Shown in pieces: positions 35,319 to 46,173 of a stretch of DNA of 64,000 nt. The stretch's first letter is position 1. The number at the start of each line of letters is the position of its first letter. The DNA comes from Nemertoderma westbladi (taxonomy: Eukaryota; Xenacoelomorpha; Nemertodermatida; Nemertodermatidae): the NCBI GenBank assembly GCA_032718475.1, contig JAUCBJ010009091.1:114999-178998 (forward strand), read 5' to 3'. The notes beneath the pieces were generated by a model. That model worked only from the letters and a program-made list of their open reading frames with translations, was not told where the DNA came from and did not search any database. The translations under genes were made by a program, and so were the position numbers.

Positions 35319-35832
35319 GTGGGGCGAGCCACGAAGTTGGCGGAGCCTTAGCGAATTGACACTGTTAGGGGGTGGGTCAATTTATGCAAATAGTTGTCGT
35401 CGTCGTCGTCGTCGTCGTTGTCGTCGTCGTCGTTGTCGTCGTCGTCGTTGTCGTCGTCGTTACGATTTTGACATGCTAATAACTTTGTCGGATTTAAAGC
35501 TGCCAAGTTGAAAATTTGTAGGTATCAATATGAGCAAAAGTTGAGATTTTTGAGAGACTTTCAGACACCATCAGTGCAATGGTCTCCCGCTAGAGGGCCA
35601 CATGTCTAAACATTAAATGCCCTCCCATTTCTTTGCTTTTAATCCGTTTAAGCTGAAACTTGGCAGATATGTATTAGACCATTAGCTGTGACTTTCAAAG
35701 GAGGCGAATCCATCTGCAGTTCTCCAGTCTGCCGCTAGAGGGCCAACGTGACTATTTGCATAAATTGACCTACCCCCTAACAGTGTCAATTCGCTAAGGC
35801 TCTGCCAACTTCGTGCTGCGCGAAGTCCCCAC
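35319..35832. mobile_element. MITE nested in the minisatellite
   Basis: 514 bp with inverted ends of about 75 bp. The left end is GTGGGGCGAGCCACGAAGTT..., and the right end read in reverse is GTGGGGACTTCGCGCAGCAC... before CTTAGCGAATTGACACTGTT. The interior has a GTCGTC microsatellite (35393-35461) and two CGCTAGAGGGCC words. There is no ORF of note. Its terminus and the TCGTCG...TTGCTAATAAC area resemble the repeated module at 41.75 kb and beyond. Confidence 0.75.
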
Positions 35833-38080
35833 TTCGTGTATACCTCATTAATGTTTGCGTCCCTCATTAATGTTTGTGTCCCTCATTAATGTTTGTGTCC
35901 CTCATTAATGTTTGTGCCCTTGATTGATATCTGTCCCTCGTTTATTGTTTGTGTCCCTCATTAATGTTTGTATATCTCATTAATGTTTGGGTCCCTCATT
36001 AATGTTTGTGTACCTCATTAATGTTTGTGTCCCTCATTAATTTTTGTGTCCCTCATTAATGTTTGTGTACCTCATTAATGTTTGTGTCCCTCATTAATGT
36101 TTGTGTACCTCATTAATGTTTGCGTCCCTCATTAATGTTTGTGTCCCTCATTAATGTTTGTGTCCCTCATTAATGTTTGTGCCCTTGATTGATATCTGTC
36201 CCTCGTTTATTGTTTGTGTCCCTCATTAATGTTTGTATATCTCATTAATGTTTGGGTCCCTCATTAATGTTTGTGTACTTCATTAATGTTTGTGTCCCTC
36301 ATTAATGTTTGTGTACCTCATTAATATTAGTGTCCCTCAATTAATGTTTGTGTCCCTTATTAATGTTTGTGTACTTCATTAATGTTTGTGTCCCTCATTA
36401 ATGTTTGTGTACCTCATTAATGTTTGTGTCCCTCATTAATGTTTGTGCCCTTGATTGATATCTGTCCCTCGTTTATTGTTTGTGTCCCTCATTAATGTTT
36501 GTATATCTCATTAATGTTTGGGTCCCTCATTAATGTTTGTGTACTTCATTAATGTTTGTGTCCCTCATTAATGTTTGTGTACCTCATTAATATTAGTGTC
36601 CCTCAATTAATGTTTGTGTCCCTTATTAATGTTTGTGTACTTCATTAATGTTTGTGACCCTCATTAATGTTTGTGTCCCTCATTAATGTTTGTGTCCCTC
36701 ATTAATGTTTGTGTCCCTCATTAATGTTTGTGTCCCTCATTAATGTTTGTGTCCCTCATTAATGTTTGTGTCCCTCATTAATGTTTGTGTACCTCATTAA
36801 TGATAGTGTCCCTCAATTAATGTTTGTGTCCCTCATTAATGTTTGTGTACCTCATTAATGTTTGTGTCCCTCATTAATATTTATGTCCCTCATTAATGTT
36901 TGTGTCCCTCATTAATGTTTGTGTCCCTCATTAATGTTTGTGTCCCTCATTAATGTTTGTGTCCCTCATTAATGTTTGTCTACCTCATTAATGTTTGTGT
37001 CCCTCATTAATGTTTGTGTACCTCATTAATGTTTGCGTCCCTCATTAATGTTTGTGTCCCTCATTAATGTTTGTGTCCCTCATTAATGTTTGTGCCCTTG
37101 ATTGATATCTGTCCCTCGTTTATTGTTTGTGTCCCTCATTAATGTTTGTATATCTCATTAATGTTTGGGTCCCTCATTAATGTTTGTGTACTTCATTAAT
37201 GTTTGTGTCCCTCATTAATGTTTGTGTACCTCATTAATATTAGTGTCCCTCAATTAATGTTTGTGTCCCTTATTAATGTTTGTGTACTTCATTAATGTTT
37301 GTGTCCCTCATTAATGTTTGTGTCCCTCATTAATGTTTGTATATCTCATTAATGTTTGGGTCCCTCATTAATGTTTGTGTACTTCATTAATGTTTGTGTC
37401 CCTCATTAATGTTTGTGTACCTCATTAATATTAGTGTCCCTCAATTAATGTTTGTGTCCCTTATTAATGTTTGTGTACTTCATTAATGTTTGTGTCCCTC
37501 ATTAATGTTTGTGTACCTCATTAATGTTTGTGTCCCTCATTAATGTTTGTGTCCCTCATTAATGTTTGTGTCCCTCATTAATGTTTGTGTCCCTCATTAA
37601 TGTTTGTGTCCCTCATTAATGTTTGTGTCCCTCATTAATGTTTGTGTACCTCATTAATGATAGTGTCCCTCAATTAATGTTTGTGTCCCTCATTAATGTT
37701 TGTGTACCTCATTAATGTTTGTGTCCCTCTTTAATATTTATGTCCCTCATTAATGTTTGTGTCCCTCATTAATGTTTGTGTCCCTCATTAATGTTTGTGT
37801 CCCTCATTAATGTTTGTGTACCTCATTAATGTTAGTGTCCCTCAATTAATGTTTGTGTCCCTCATTAATGTTTGTGTACCTCATTAATGTTTGTGTCCCT
37901 CATTAATATTTATGTCCCTCATTAACGTTTGTGTCCCTCATTAATGTTTATGTTCCACATTAATGTTTGTGTCCTATATCAATGTTTATGTCCCACATTA
38001 ATGTTTGTCCCCCTGATTAACGTTTGTCCCACATTAATGTTTGTGGCGCTGATAAATATCTGTCCCTCATTTAATGTTTG
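35833..38080 (+). repeat. 19-bp minisatellite, right block with higher-order structure
   Basis: About 115 units of GTGTCCCTCATTAATGTTT with variants (GTGTACCTC, GTACTTC, TTAATATTAG). A variant block GCCCTTGATTGATATCTGTC recurs at about 35917, 36179, 36447 and 37092, marking higher-order units of 262-270 bp. Confidence 0.95.
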
Positions 38081-38811
38081 TGTCCAAGTTGCTATAAGTT
38101 ACTCTAGGTTGCCGGACGTTTTGGACAATTTGGTCAGCAACTAGCAACTTAATTTTAGTAACATTAACGTTTAGTCTCCGTTATAAGAGCCAACTTTTAT
38201 AGCAACAAACTTTGCGTTTACATAGAGCAACTTGATTGGCAAGCTGACATGCTCACTAAGTTGCTGATAGCGTTGCTCAAAATGTTGCCACGTACTGTAG
38301 CATAAACAGGTCTTTAATTATTCGTCATGACGTACTGTAAGTGAACTTTACTTTAACTTTAACGTAGCTGTAACCCTTGTAGCTAGACTTTGTTCTTACT
38401 GTAGAGTACCACCCATGGCTATATTTTGTACTTAGAGTTCCGCTTTCTTGAATCTAAATTTTGTTCTTATAGTTCTGCATTTGGCTACATTTTGTTCAAT
38501 TTGTATTGATACATGATTCTACAGTAACTACAGTCCCGTACTTATTTTAGAAGCAATTATACCAAAATATCAAAAAATTATGGAGCCTTTTAGAATTTTG
38601 AATTCAAAAATTTCCAACATGTGCGGAAGTGTGTTAGCTGTATTCTATGTGCTTATTTGTTATTATTGCGTTCACAGGTAATACTAACACCTGATCATGT
38701 GCTAGTTAACATGTTAGATAGCACGTATTAGCTAATAACAAATGCGCACTACGCACTAAATTATTAAGGACGTACGATACGCCTTGGCTATTATTTGATA
38801 TATTTTGAGTG

Positions 38812-38975
38812 TTTTTTGTAAAAATTCGGACTTATGGTGTTTTGACAAATTGAGGATACCTTGTTTTCTACGCAATACCACGCAACTATCGTATAGTTAC
38901 GGGATAATACCAGAAAATGGTGTTCCCCTTTGTTTTGGCAAAACACCAAAGTCAGAATTTTTACAAAACAACCGC
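38812..38975. repeat. Inverted repeat with arms of about 35 bp
   Basis: TTTTTGTAAAAATTCGGACT...GGTGTTTTG on the left mirrors CAAAACACCAAAGTCAGAATTTTTACAAAA on the right around a loop of about 85 bp. The arms share the CAAAACACC word with the subterminal repeats. Confidence 0.7.
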
Positions 38976-39153
38976 AATATATTTCAAAGGTAATTCTGGA
39001 TCAAATTGAAAGATTAGTTATATGAATTCTATATATATTTAGTTATCAAAAAACACAATAACAAGTAAACTGACGCATCTCTCACAGTTTTTATCGATTA
39101 TCTCAGAACTACAAAAATCGACTTAGGGGGTTCTGCCTTGAAGGTGACGATTT

Positions 39154-40380
39154 ATTACTTGATAACGGTAACTTCTTAACTAAATTAGAGGCAACATTAG
39201 TAAAATAATTATTAAATAAATTACTAACTAGAGTATGATCATGAATCAGCTCACCGTTATCTTGCAGAACAATATTCGATTTAGATTTAAGGTTTTTATA
39301 ACCTAAAGATTTTAGGGTAGACCATAAACTTTTAGGATTATCTTTATTCTCACTTATTTTGTTGTACAGATATTCAGATTTAGCATTTTATATTTCCCGT
39401 TGTACAAGGTTTCTACATTTGCAGTAATTATTATAATCAGCTAAAACACGGTATTTCCTAAATTTATACAAATAGTTATCACTTTCTCTGATATTACTAA
39501 GAATACCCGAGGTCATCCAGGGCTCAGTGCGTTGTTTAAGACTGATTTCTTTAATTGGTGCTGCAGTATTAAGTGCCTTTAGAAATATATCTTTAAAAAC
39601 AGTGTACGCAAGGTTAATGTCAGCGGCCTTACAACAGGGTTCCCAGTCAGAATTAACTAACAAACTTAAAAAGCGTTCCTTGCTGTAATTTTTCATAGAC
39701 CTAACTGTTACTGTTTTATGATCCCCGAAAAAAGATTTTTGTGTCTTTCTTGTGCAAAAAACTATAAAATGATCGCTTAGTATACAGTAGGTACAACTCC
39801 AGATTGAGAAATAATGTCGGTATTATTACAAAGGATGTGATCTAGTAAAGTAGAAGTTTTACTGGTAATTCTGGTAGAATCTTGAATAATTTGTTTTAAA
39901 CCAAACAAATTTAAAATACTTTGGTACTGTTTACAGATGGGGGATGCTTTGTGATGGTAATAGATATTCAAATCACCTAAGAAATATATTTCACAGTCTG
40001 ACCTAAGATTACATAAAATTGTATTTTCAAAATTTTGCAAAAAATCTGATTGTCTAGGGGTCCGATATAAAGTACCGATTAAAATAGGTTTAGTTTTAGG
40101 AAGTAAAAGTTCCACCAGTAAAACTTCGTCACAAGTCTCTAAATCTTCCCTACGATTAAAAGCTAAATCACATCGAATGTAAGTACAGACACCACCACCG
40201 TGTCTGTCCCTATCCTTACGTAAAACTACGTAATTATCAATATAAATTTCTCCATTAGAAACGCTATCATCGAGCCAAGTTTCAGAGATTGTTAAAACTG
40301 CTTGGTTGGATTTATTGATTAAAATACGAATTTCTGAAAGTTTGGGAAGCAGAGATCATCCGTTTAAATGCAAAAAATGC
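39154..40380 (-). pseudogene. LINE-C ORF2, endonuclease and linker (proximal half)
   Basis: CR1/L2-like endonuclease: HFLHLNG, QAVLTISETWLDDSVSNGEI (catalytic Glu), KDRDRHGGGVCTYIR, LIGTLYRTPRQSDF, IYFLGDLNIYYHH (Asp/Asn motif) and SDHFIVFCTRKT (terminal Asp-His). The linker 39388-39696 (RSMKNYSKERFLSLLVNSDW, EPWMTSGILSNIRESDNYLY) is broken once by TAA at about 39386 and then continues to the transposon at 39149. Only a few stop codons interrupt it, so this was a fairly young copy. Confidence 0.85.
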
Positions 40381-40427
40381 ACACCTTTTTCTTAAAAAAT
40401 TCAAAAGTTTCACTCTCAGCTTCACTT

Positions 40428-40680
40428 GGAGTTTGCAGAGAGTTTGCATGTGAGGAATGAATCGTCGGTTTCTGATTCTAAAATAGTATCATGAAAGGGA
40501 AGTTTGGTGAAAATACAGCTATTGCAGAGAAAACTTGGCTCAAGATTGTTTCTGGTGGAGCATAAATTACTGCTTTTCCTACGGTAACATTTTAAATGTA
40601 CAAATGTGTCACAAATCTCGCATTGGACGATCTTACTCCGAGAGTTTGTTCCTCATTGACAGACGGGACAGTTGATCTTC
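40428..40680 (-). pseudogene. LINE-C PHD-like zinc finger
   Basis: Same frame as the 2A-like box upstream, interrupted by one TGA. The reading gives CPVCQ, IVQCEICDTFVHLKCYRR and FLCNSCIF. The spacing Cys-x2-Cys, Cys-x2-Cys, His-x2-Cys, Cys-x2-Cys is that of a PHD finger. PHD-like fingers are known at the start of some CR1/L2 LINE proteins, where they may read chromatin; that role is inferred. Confidence 0.7.
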
Positions 40681-40901
40681 GGGGCCCGCGTCCTGCTGGG
40701 TCCTGGGTTGGTCTCAATATCCCCAGCCAGAGACAGAAGACAGAGTTTGGCGATTAGGCCTCTAGTTCGTGGAGAGGAGACCCAAGATCTTCTTCCCCGA
40801 CGAGAGCAGTAGAGGCTAAATCCACTCGTCGACCACATCTCCGTCGATTCAGCGCGGCAGTTCGAAACGGTAGCGACAGGGTGTTCCGCAAACCAGTCCA
40901 A
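40653..40901 (-). CDS. LINE-C N-terminal segment with 2A-like peptide
   Basis: An 82-codon stretch ending KLCLLSLAGDIETNPGPSRT (the 2A-like core GDIETNPGP spans 40698-40724). It matches the D-I-E-x-N-P-G-P consensus at which ribosomes skip a peptide bond. Sequences of this kind have been described at the N-termini of APE-type LINEs of marine invertebrates. The start codon is uncertain: the listed frame opens with TTG at 40901. Confidence 0.65.
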   Translation of the reverse strand: MDWFAEHPVATVSNCRAESTEMWSTSGFSLYCSRRGRRSWVSSPRTRGLIAKLCLLSLAGDIETNPGPSRTRAPKINCPVCQ

Positions 40902-41039
40902 TACGGGTATTGGGTGGGTTGCAGGGTTACCCTGCGGATCGGATCAGTTTTCTGCCACAACGAAATGGCCCAGAACGATGAAAACTGTGGAGATTAAGAG
41001 TGGTGACATTGTGCTGTCTGGCTGTAGTCTGTCTCAAAG

Positions 41040-41275
41040 GATAAAAACTGTATAGGCCTAGTACTGGTATCATTCTTGGTCTTATTGTCGGCACGCCTAC
41101 AGCTGTATGTTTTTGTTTATGTTTTTGGTTTGGGTATGTGTGGGGTGGGCGTTACTTCTTTCCTTTGTATGTCTGTTGTGCAAATTGTATTATAATTATT
41201 GACAAGAGGGCTCTCATATGCTTCGGCTTGTTGCCCAATTGTCCTCTTCTTTGGATAATAAATGTTAAAAAAAAA
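41040..41275 (+). mobile_element. 5'-truncated LINE 3' end with A-tail
   Basis: GACAAGAGGGCTCTCATATG...CTTCGGCTTGTTGCCCAATT...GGATAATAAATGTT followed by ten A (about 41263-41274) is a typical CR1/L2-type 3' UTR and tail on the plus strand. No coding part remains. Confidence 0.6.
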
Positions 41276-41754
41276 ACCCTAAATAATCAAATATAATTTA
41301 AAAATCAAACGTTGCTTTGCGAGATCAAAACTTAAATTATTTCGAAGTTTACATACCCGCCTAGCCCAGTTTTATATATATATTCCGTAGGATGGGCGGC
41401 TATTTTATAACTTTCATTCGTTAAGGCCGTTTTACCATGTGTTCAACGTGCCCAATTTTAAAGTGAATCTGTATCTTACTGTATACTGCAGCTTGAATGT
41501 ATCTATATCTTAGCTTAAATATATCTCTATCTTAGCTTAAAATGTATCTGTATCTTAGCTTAAATGTGTACCTGTAGGCCATATCTTAGCTGAAATTTAT
41601 ATGTTACTTAGCTTAATCAAAAACATCACGAGTACGAGATATTGACCAAATTTAATATTTTAAATTTCACTGTATAATTTTTTATAATCTTTCTTCATTC
41701 CGCGGTAAAGATTGGTCCAGTTCGTCACTTTTCCGTCCTAGTGTTGGTATTGTG

Positions 41755-42063
41755 GGGCGAGCCACGAATTGTGCGAAGCCTTAGCATATAGTAGGGCTAC
41801 CATTAAGGAGTTGTCTGTCATCGTCGAAAATTTTAGATTGCTAATAACAAATAAATCAATAGTCCTTGCCGACCCCGAGATAAGCCATTTGAGTTGCCTT
41901 AGGACCAACACCAAAAGGGATGGCAAGGGGCGAGCGGTACGCAGAAGGGTCGACGCTTTACCGACTAGACGGAGTGATATATATGCAGCATCACTGCTGC
42001 ATTCTCTCGCAGACCGACAGATACCAATGGACAGCCGAGCCTGAAAAGGATTCGGGGTACGGT
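41755..42063 (+). repeat. Array MITE-like module, copy 1 of 9
   Basis: Starts GTGGGGCGAGCCACGAATTG, contains AAAAGGGATGGCAAGGGGCG and GATATATATGCAGCATCACT, and breaks at GGGGTACGGTG. Further copies: 43257-43620, 44074-44440, 47073-47420, 49085-49430, 50886-51260, 53405-53750, 55205-55550 and a partial at 56728-56960. Overlapping small frames on both strands recur only because the DNA is repeated. Confidence 0.8.
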
Positions 42064-42329
42064 GGAGGGAGCTCTCATTGGACTCCTGGTTCCTTTGTTT
42101 TGGTCTAACAACCAATCAGGGTGATTTGCGTTTTCCTTGAAGAGATACCTACAGCAGCTCCCAAACTCAGTGTTTATGTCGTTCCATACTGCCTGAAGAT
42201 CGGCTGGAATGACGCAATGTTTCTGCCTTTTTATAAGAACATTAGTAGGCTAAATTATAGAAAGCATAGCTATTATCGATTCGATCCGATTCGATTCGAC
42301 ACGATTCCAATTTATAACTTAACGATTCA

Positions 42330-43055
42330 ATGCAATCTAATTATATCTTAACCTACCGTCATACTGCTTTTACTGTTTGTAATTTTGTATCAGTATAATT
42401 GGATGTTATTAGTTGAAGAATATCAATAATCAACCCACATTTTCCCAATATCTTTGATACACTACAGGTTAGAGAGAAAGGTTATGTACAACAATTGCGA
42501 CTTTATTATTGTGTTTGTAGTGAATCTAATGTTGTTTGACAGACACTACCTGAGTCCAGTGCATATCTCTTTATACCTGATCAAAGTCAGTAACTGTCGG
42601 CATATCAGTGAGCAGTGTTGTGCGTTACCGGTAGCGTGCGTGATTGTAAAGTGATTGGATCTGATAATAAAGCATTCCTAAAGAATGCGCCCTATGCTTG
42701 AAATTTAAGCCATATCGTTGTGTGTAGTATCAGTCATAACTCTGTTTACATAGGTAGAGCGCCACGTCCTAAAAGGAACTGCTAATATTTCCCGAAAGTG
42801 AATAATATTTGTCAGAGATTATATATTAGTAATCAATCGAATAATACAGTAGGCTTGACCGCAAATAAATTTAAGCCCACGAATCCAGTCTCCCGGTGTT
42901 ATAAACGGGTCATTTGGACGCGCATGGACTGGCTTCGGCTAATGTTTTTGGTTTGTTTTGTATTAAATCTTATCATCTTACAAAAGGCAGATTATCAATA
43001 AAGACATATAAATTTCGGCAGGTTAAACTGCTGAAGGTCTATAAAAGCGCGTACA
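42330..43055 (+). mobile_element. Solo LTR related to BEL-1, inside the array
   Basis: It aligns with the reverse of 5239-5925 at roughly 75-80% by eye, including AAAGAATGCGCC, AAGCCATATCGTTGTG, TCATAACTCTGTTTA and AGAGCGCCACGTCCTAAA, and ends at GCGCGTACA (43055). The array resumes at once with GTATCTTAGC. There are no internal genes, so it is a solo LTR. The left end is approximate. Confidence 0.75.
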
Positions 43056-44449
43056 GTATCTTAGCTTAAATGTACCTGTAGGCCATATCTTAGCTGAAAT
43101 AATCACTTAATAATAACTAATCAAAAACATCACGAGTACGAAATATTGACGAAATTGAATATTTTAAATTTCACTGTATAATTTTTTATAATTTTTCTTC
43201 ATTCCGCGGTAAAGATGGTCCAGTTCGTCACTTTTCCGTCCAAATAGTGTTGGTATTGTGGCGCGAGCCACGAATTGTGCGAAGCCTTAGCATATAGTAG
43301 GGCTACCATTAAGGAGTTGTCTGTCATCGTCGTAAATTTTATAGATTGCTAATAACAAATAAATAAATAGTCCTTGCCGACCCCGAGATAAGCCGCTTGA
43401 GTTGCCTTAGGACCAACACCAAAAGGGATGGCAAGGGGCGAGCGGTACGCTGAAGGGTCGACGCTTTACCGACTAGACGGAGTGATATATATGCAGCATC
43501 ACTGCTGCATTCTCTCGCAGACCGACAGACACCTATGGACAGCCGAGCGGAGCTGGTCAGCGTATCACGCTCCTGAAAAGGATTCGGGGTACGGTGACAC
43601 TAGGCAAGGCAAGGGATAGACCCGACGGTCTACTGACGGATTTTCGATGGACCAATGACCGACTTATGAGGGACACAGACAGACCAGACAGACGGGTATT
43701 AAACGTAGTTCTGGGGGGTTAAAATCTAAATAAATAATTCTGACTAACCAAATAATTCGTAATAATAATAACGTAAATGTAGGCTTATATTACAGTATAA
43801 AAACTTATTTGATTACTATGGTCACAGTGACAATTATTTTGTGTAATTTTATCTTCATATAAATGAAACTAAATAAATCAATTCATTTTCCTATTAAACT
43901 TTAATCAATTATATCAGTTACATTTACAAACAAACATAAACAAAATATCGTCACTTTTCAAATCGTCACTTTTATTTTAAATTTCACTGTATAATTTTTT
44001 ATAATCTTTCTTCATTTCGCGGTAAAGATTGGTCCAGTTCGTCACTTTTCCGTCCAAATAGTGTTGGTATTGTGGGGCGAGCCACGAATTGTGCGAAGCC
44101 TTAGCATATAGTAGGGCTACCATTAAGGAGTTGTCTGTCATCGTCGTAAATTTTAGATTGCTAATAACAAATAAATCAATAGTCCTTGCCGACCCCGAGA
44201 TAAGCCGTTTGAGTTGCTTTAGGACCAACACCAAAAGGGATGGCAAGGGGCGAGCGGTACGCTGAAGGGTCGAAGCTTTACCGACTAGACGGAGTGATAT
44301 ATATGCAGCATCACTGCTGCATTCTCTCGCAGACCGACAGACACCAATGGACAGCCGAGCGGAGCTGGTCAGCGTATCACGCGCCTGAAAAGGATTCGGG
44401 GTACGGTGACACTAGGCAAAGTAAGGGATAGACCCGGCGGACTACTGAC

Positions 44450-44670
44450 GGATTTTCGATGGACTTTGGAATTTTATGTAAGCCTCCTCAGCGCCAGCTT
44501 TAAGAGAATTTAACTCAGAAAGTGACTGGGCTGTCTGCTCTTCAACTGCTTGATTTTGTTAAAATATTAATTAATTTATAGCGGGATTTCATTTTCCTGG
44601 TAACTTGACCTTTAAATGCACCATGGCGGAGTTTTGCGGTACTTATCTCCTCTGCTGATGACATGTTTGG
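44450..44670 (-). pseudogene. BEL-type gag N-terminal fragment
   Basis: The minus-strand reading MSSAEEISTAKLRHGAFKGQ then, after a frame change, VEEQTAQSLSELNSLKAGAE and AYIKFQ looks like the helical N-terminus of BEL/Pao gag. It lies between array modules. Confidence 0.5.
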
Positions 44671-44727
44671 GCACAAATTTTTGAAAACTAGAATTTTCCT
44701 AGTTCCTAGGAACTAGAACTAGTACTC

Positions 44728-44840
44728 TTAGGAAACAGAGTGGATGGGTTTACTGTGGAAGATCACCCATGGTGGTGAACAGGCATTCCTTTAGGAAACA
44801 GAGTGGAAGGGTTTGCTGTGGAAGATCACCCATGGTGATC
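44728..44840 (+). repeat. 64-bp tandem duplication
   Basis: TTAGGAAACAGAGTGGATGG...AAGATCACCCATGGTG occurs twice in tandem. Confidence 0.8.
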
Positions 44841-45094
44841 GACGTTCAATGTAAAATTAATTATCTAATAACGTCGACCTTTATGTTTAGGCTACTTCAG
44901 ACATTTCTCATATTATAATCTGCAAAAAATAATAACTGAAATGCAAAGAAATTAAAGCTGTTAATTAAGTGAAAATAGCAATTGTATGTTTACGTCTTAA
45001 TTTAGCAAGGTGAATTTAATTTAGTTGATAAATAAATGTAAAATATTAAAATGTAATAGAGAAATATCTACAGTGTTTACAGAATAGTGTTTAA

Positions 45095-45325
45095 ATAGAA
45101 CCGTCACCGAATATTCTAAAAACGCGAAAATCGGAGTGGAGAGGAAGCGAGCAGAGTGGAGTAGGGGGGGCGGGCCGTACCTGAAATCGCGAAGGGCCTG
45201 AGCGCGTGGGCGCGAGGATTGATTCAAGGTAAGAACCCGGGCCTTAAATGTGCAGGAAATTACCACGAACAATACCTTGGGTACTAGTGAACGGAAAGTG
45301 AAGTACCGGCGCAGCGGTAAGTCTG
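45095..45325 (+). repeat. Array GC-rich module, copy 1 of 8
   Basis: A CpG-rich island in AT-rich DNA: GCGAAAATCGG, GGGGGGGCGGGCCGTACCTG, GAGCGCGTGGGCGCGAGGAT, followed by TTCAAG|GTAAGAACC and GCAGCG|GTAAGTC, two splice-donor-like sites. Other copies: 45500-45670 (partial), 47840-48085, 49853-50098, 51668-51912, 52310-52556, 54172-54417, 55972-56217. An 83-codon minus frame through it is repeated with the module but has no known motif. Confidence 0.8.
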
Positions 45326-45855
45326 TAGATCAGTTTCTAAGCTAATTAATGGCGATTGTCCAACTAACAAACGCTTATGTTACCAAAGGCTTGATTCCTT
45401 CTACAGTAATATCCCATCGAATGTAGGGATGTCAACCCTGGTAGAGCTGTGGGTGATATCGGTAGAGTTTCTTCATGCAAAACCTTTTCTGAGATTCAAA
45501 AAACGCGAAAATCGGAGTGGAGAGGAAGCGAGCAGAGTGGAGTAGGGGGGGCGGGCCGTACCTGAAATCGCGAAGGGCCTGAGCGCGTGGGCGCGAGGAT
45601 TGATTCAAGGTAAGAACCCGGGCCTTAAATGTGCAGGAAATTACCACGGACAATACCTTGGGTACTAGTGAACTAGTGAACTATTTTGTGGAATATTGAA
45701 TTGATGGCATGTTGAAGCAGGGAAAGAAATCCTGGTGAACAACATGCGAAAAATGCAGACAATTGCTCGCCACGTTTTTGTTTGTGAAGTTGTATCATGG
45801 TGGCATAATTATGCCACGATTTCCTCCAATTAGTGAAGTATCTTAAAGTTAAACT

Positions 45856-46173
45856 TTAGTCTAATGTTGGAGGTTGCCTGACAGTTGCTCGTGGAGCATT
45901 GTCTGATTTATGGCTTGGTAAGGCACTTGGAATACTGTGGGCTGTGGGTGATATCGGTAGAGTTTCTTCATGCAAAACCTTTTCTGAGTTTATTTTTAAC
46001 ACATTCATACGCATTGCATCCATTTCGTCAGTCATTGCATTAAAGCAAAGGCTATATTGACCGGACCCATTGCTCAATTGACCGGACCAGTTGACCGGAC
46101 CCGTTGACCGGACCCATTGACCGGACCCATTGCCATTAAAGGAACAGGTTAGTAAAAGAGCAGGGGGAACCAA
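45856..46173 (-). pseudogene. Possible BEL-type gag fragment
   Basis: The minus reading CFNAMTDEMDAMRMNVLKIN, ETLPISPTAHSIPSALPS and RATVRQPPTLD is coding-like. Part of it (45939-45987) is duplicated at 45432-45480. The N-terminal end of this frame is foldback repeat, not gene. Confidence 0.35.

Larger units (their letters stand above)
34085..39149. mobile_element. DNA transposon with 37-bp TIRs, non-autonomous, inserted in LINE-C
   Basis: The ends 34085-34121 and 39113-39149 are perfect 37-bp inverted repeats beginning CGTCACCTTCAAGGCAGAAC. They are flanked by the 4-bp duplication ATTT (34081-34084 and 39150-39153). Removing the element and one ATTT joins the LINE-C coding frame in phase, which proves the boundaries. 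There is no transposase ORF; the interior is minisatellite, a MITE and spacers. A 4-bp duplication is compatible with several superfamilies (Sola, Academ, Ginger or Chapaev-like), so the class is unresolved. Confidence 0.9.

Noticed and set aside
35075-38080. CRISPR-like array
   Set aside because: Short repeats are contiguous without unique spacers, and the context is animal DNA; it is a minisatellite.
38805-38993. 62-codon ORF near the right end of the transposon
   Set aside because: It coincides with an inverted repeat and has no transposase motif.
45095-45325. Spliced-leader or snRNA gene cluster
   Set aside because: Tandem copies with GTAAG sites suggested it, but I found no Sm site or stem-loop set at the expected distance.
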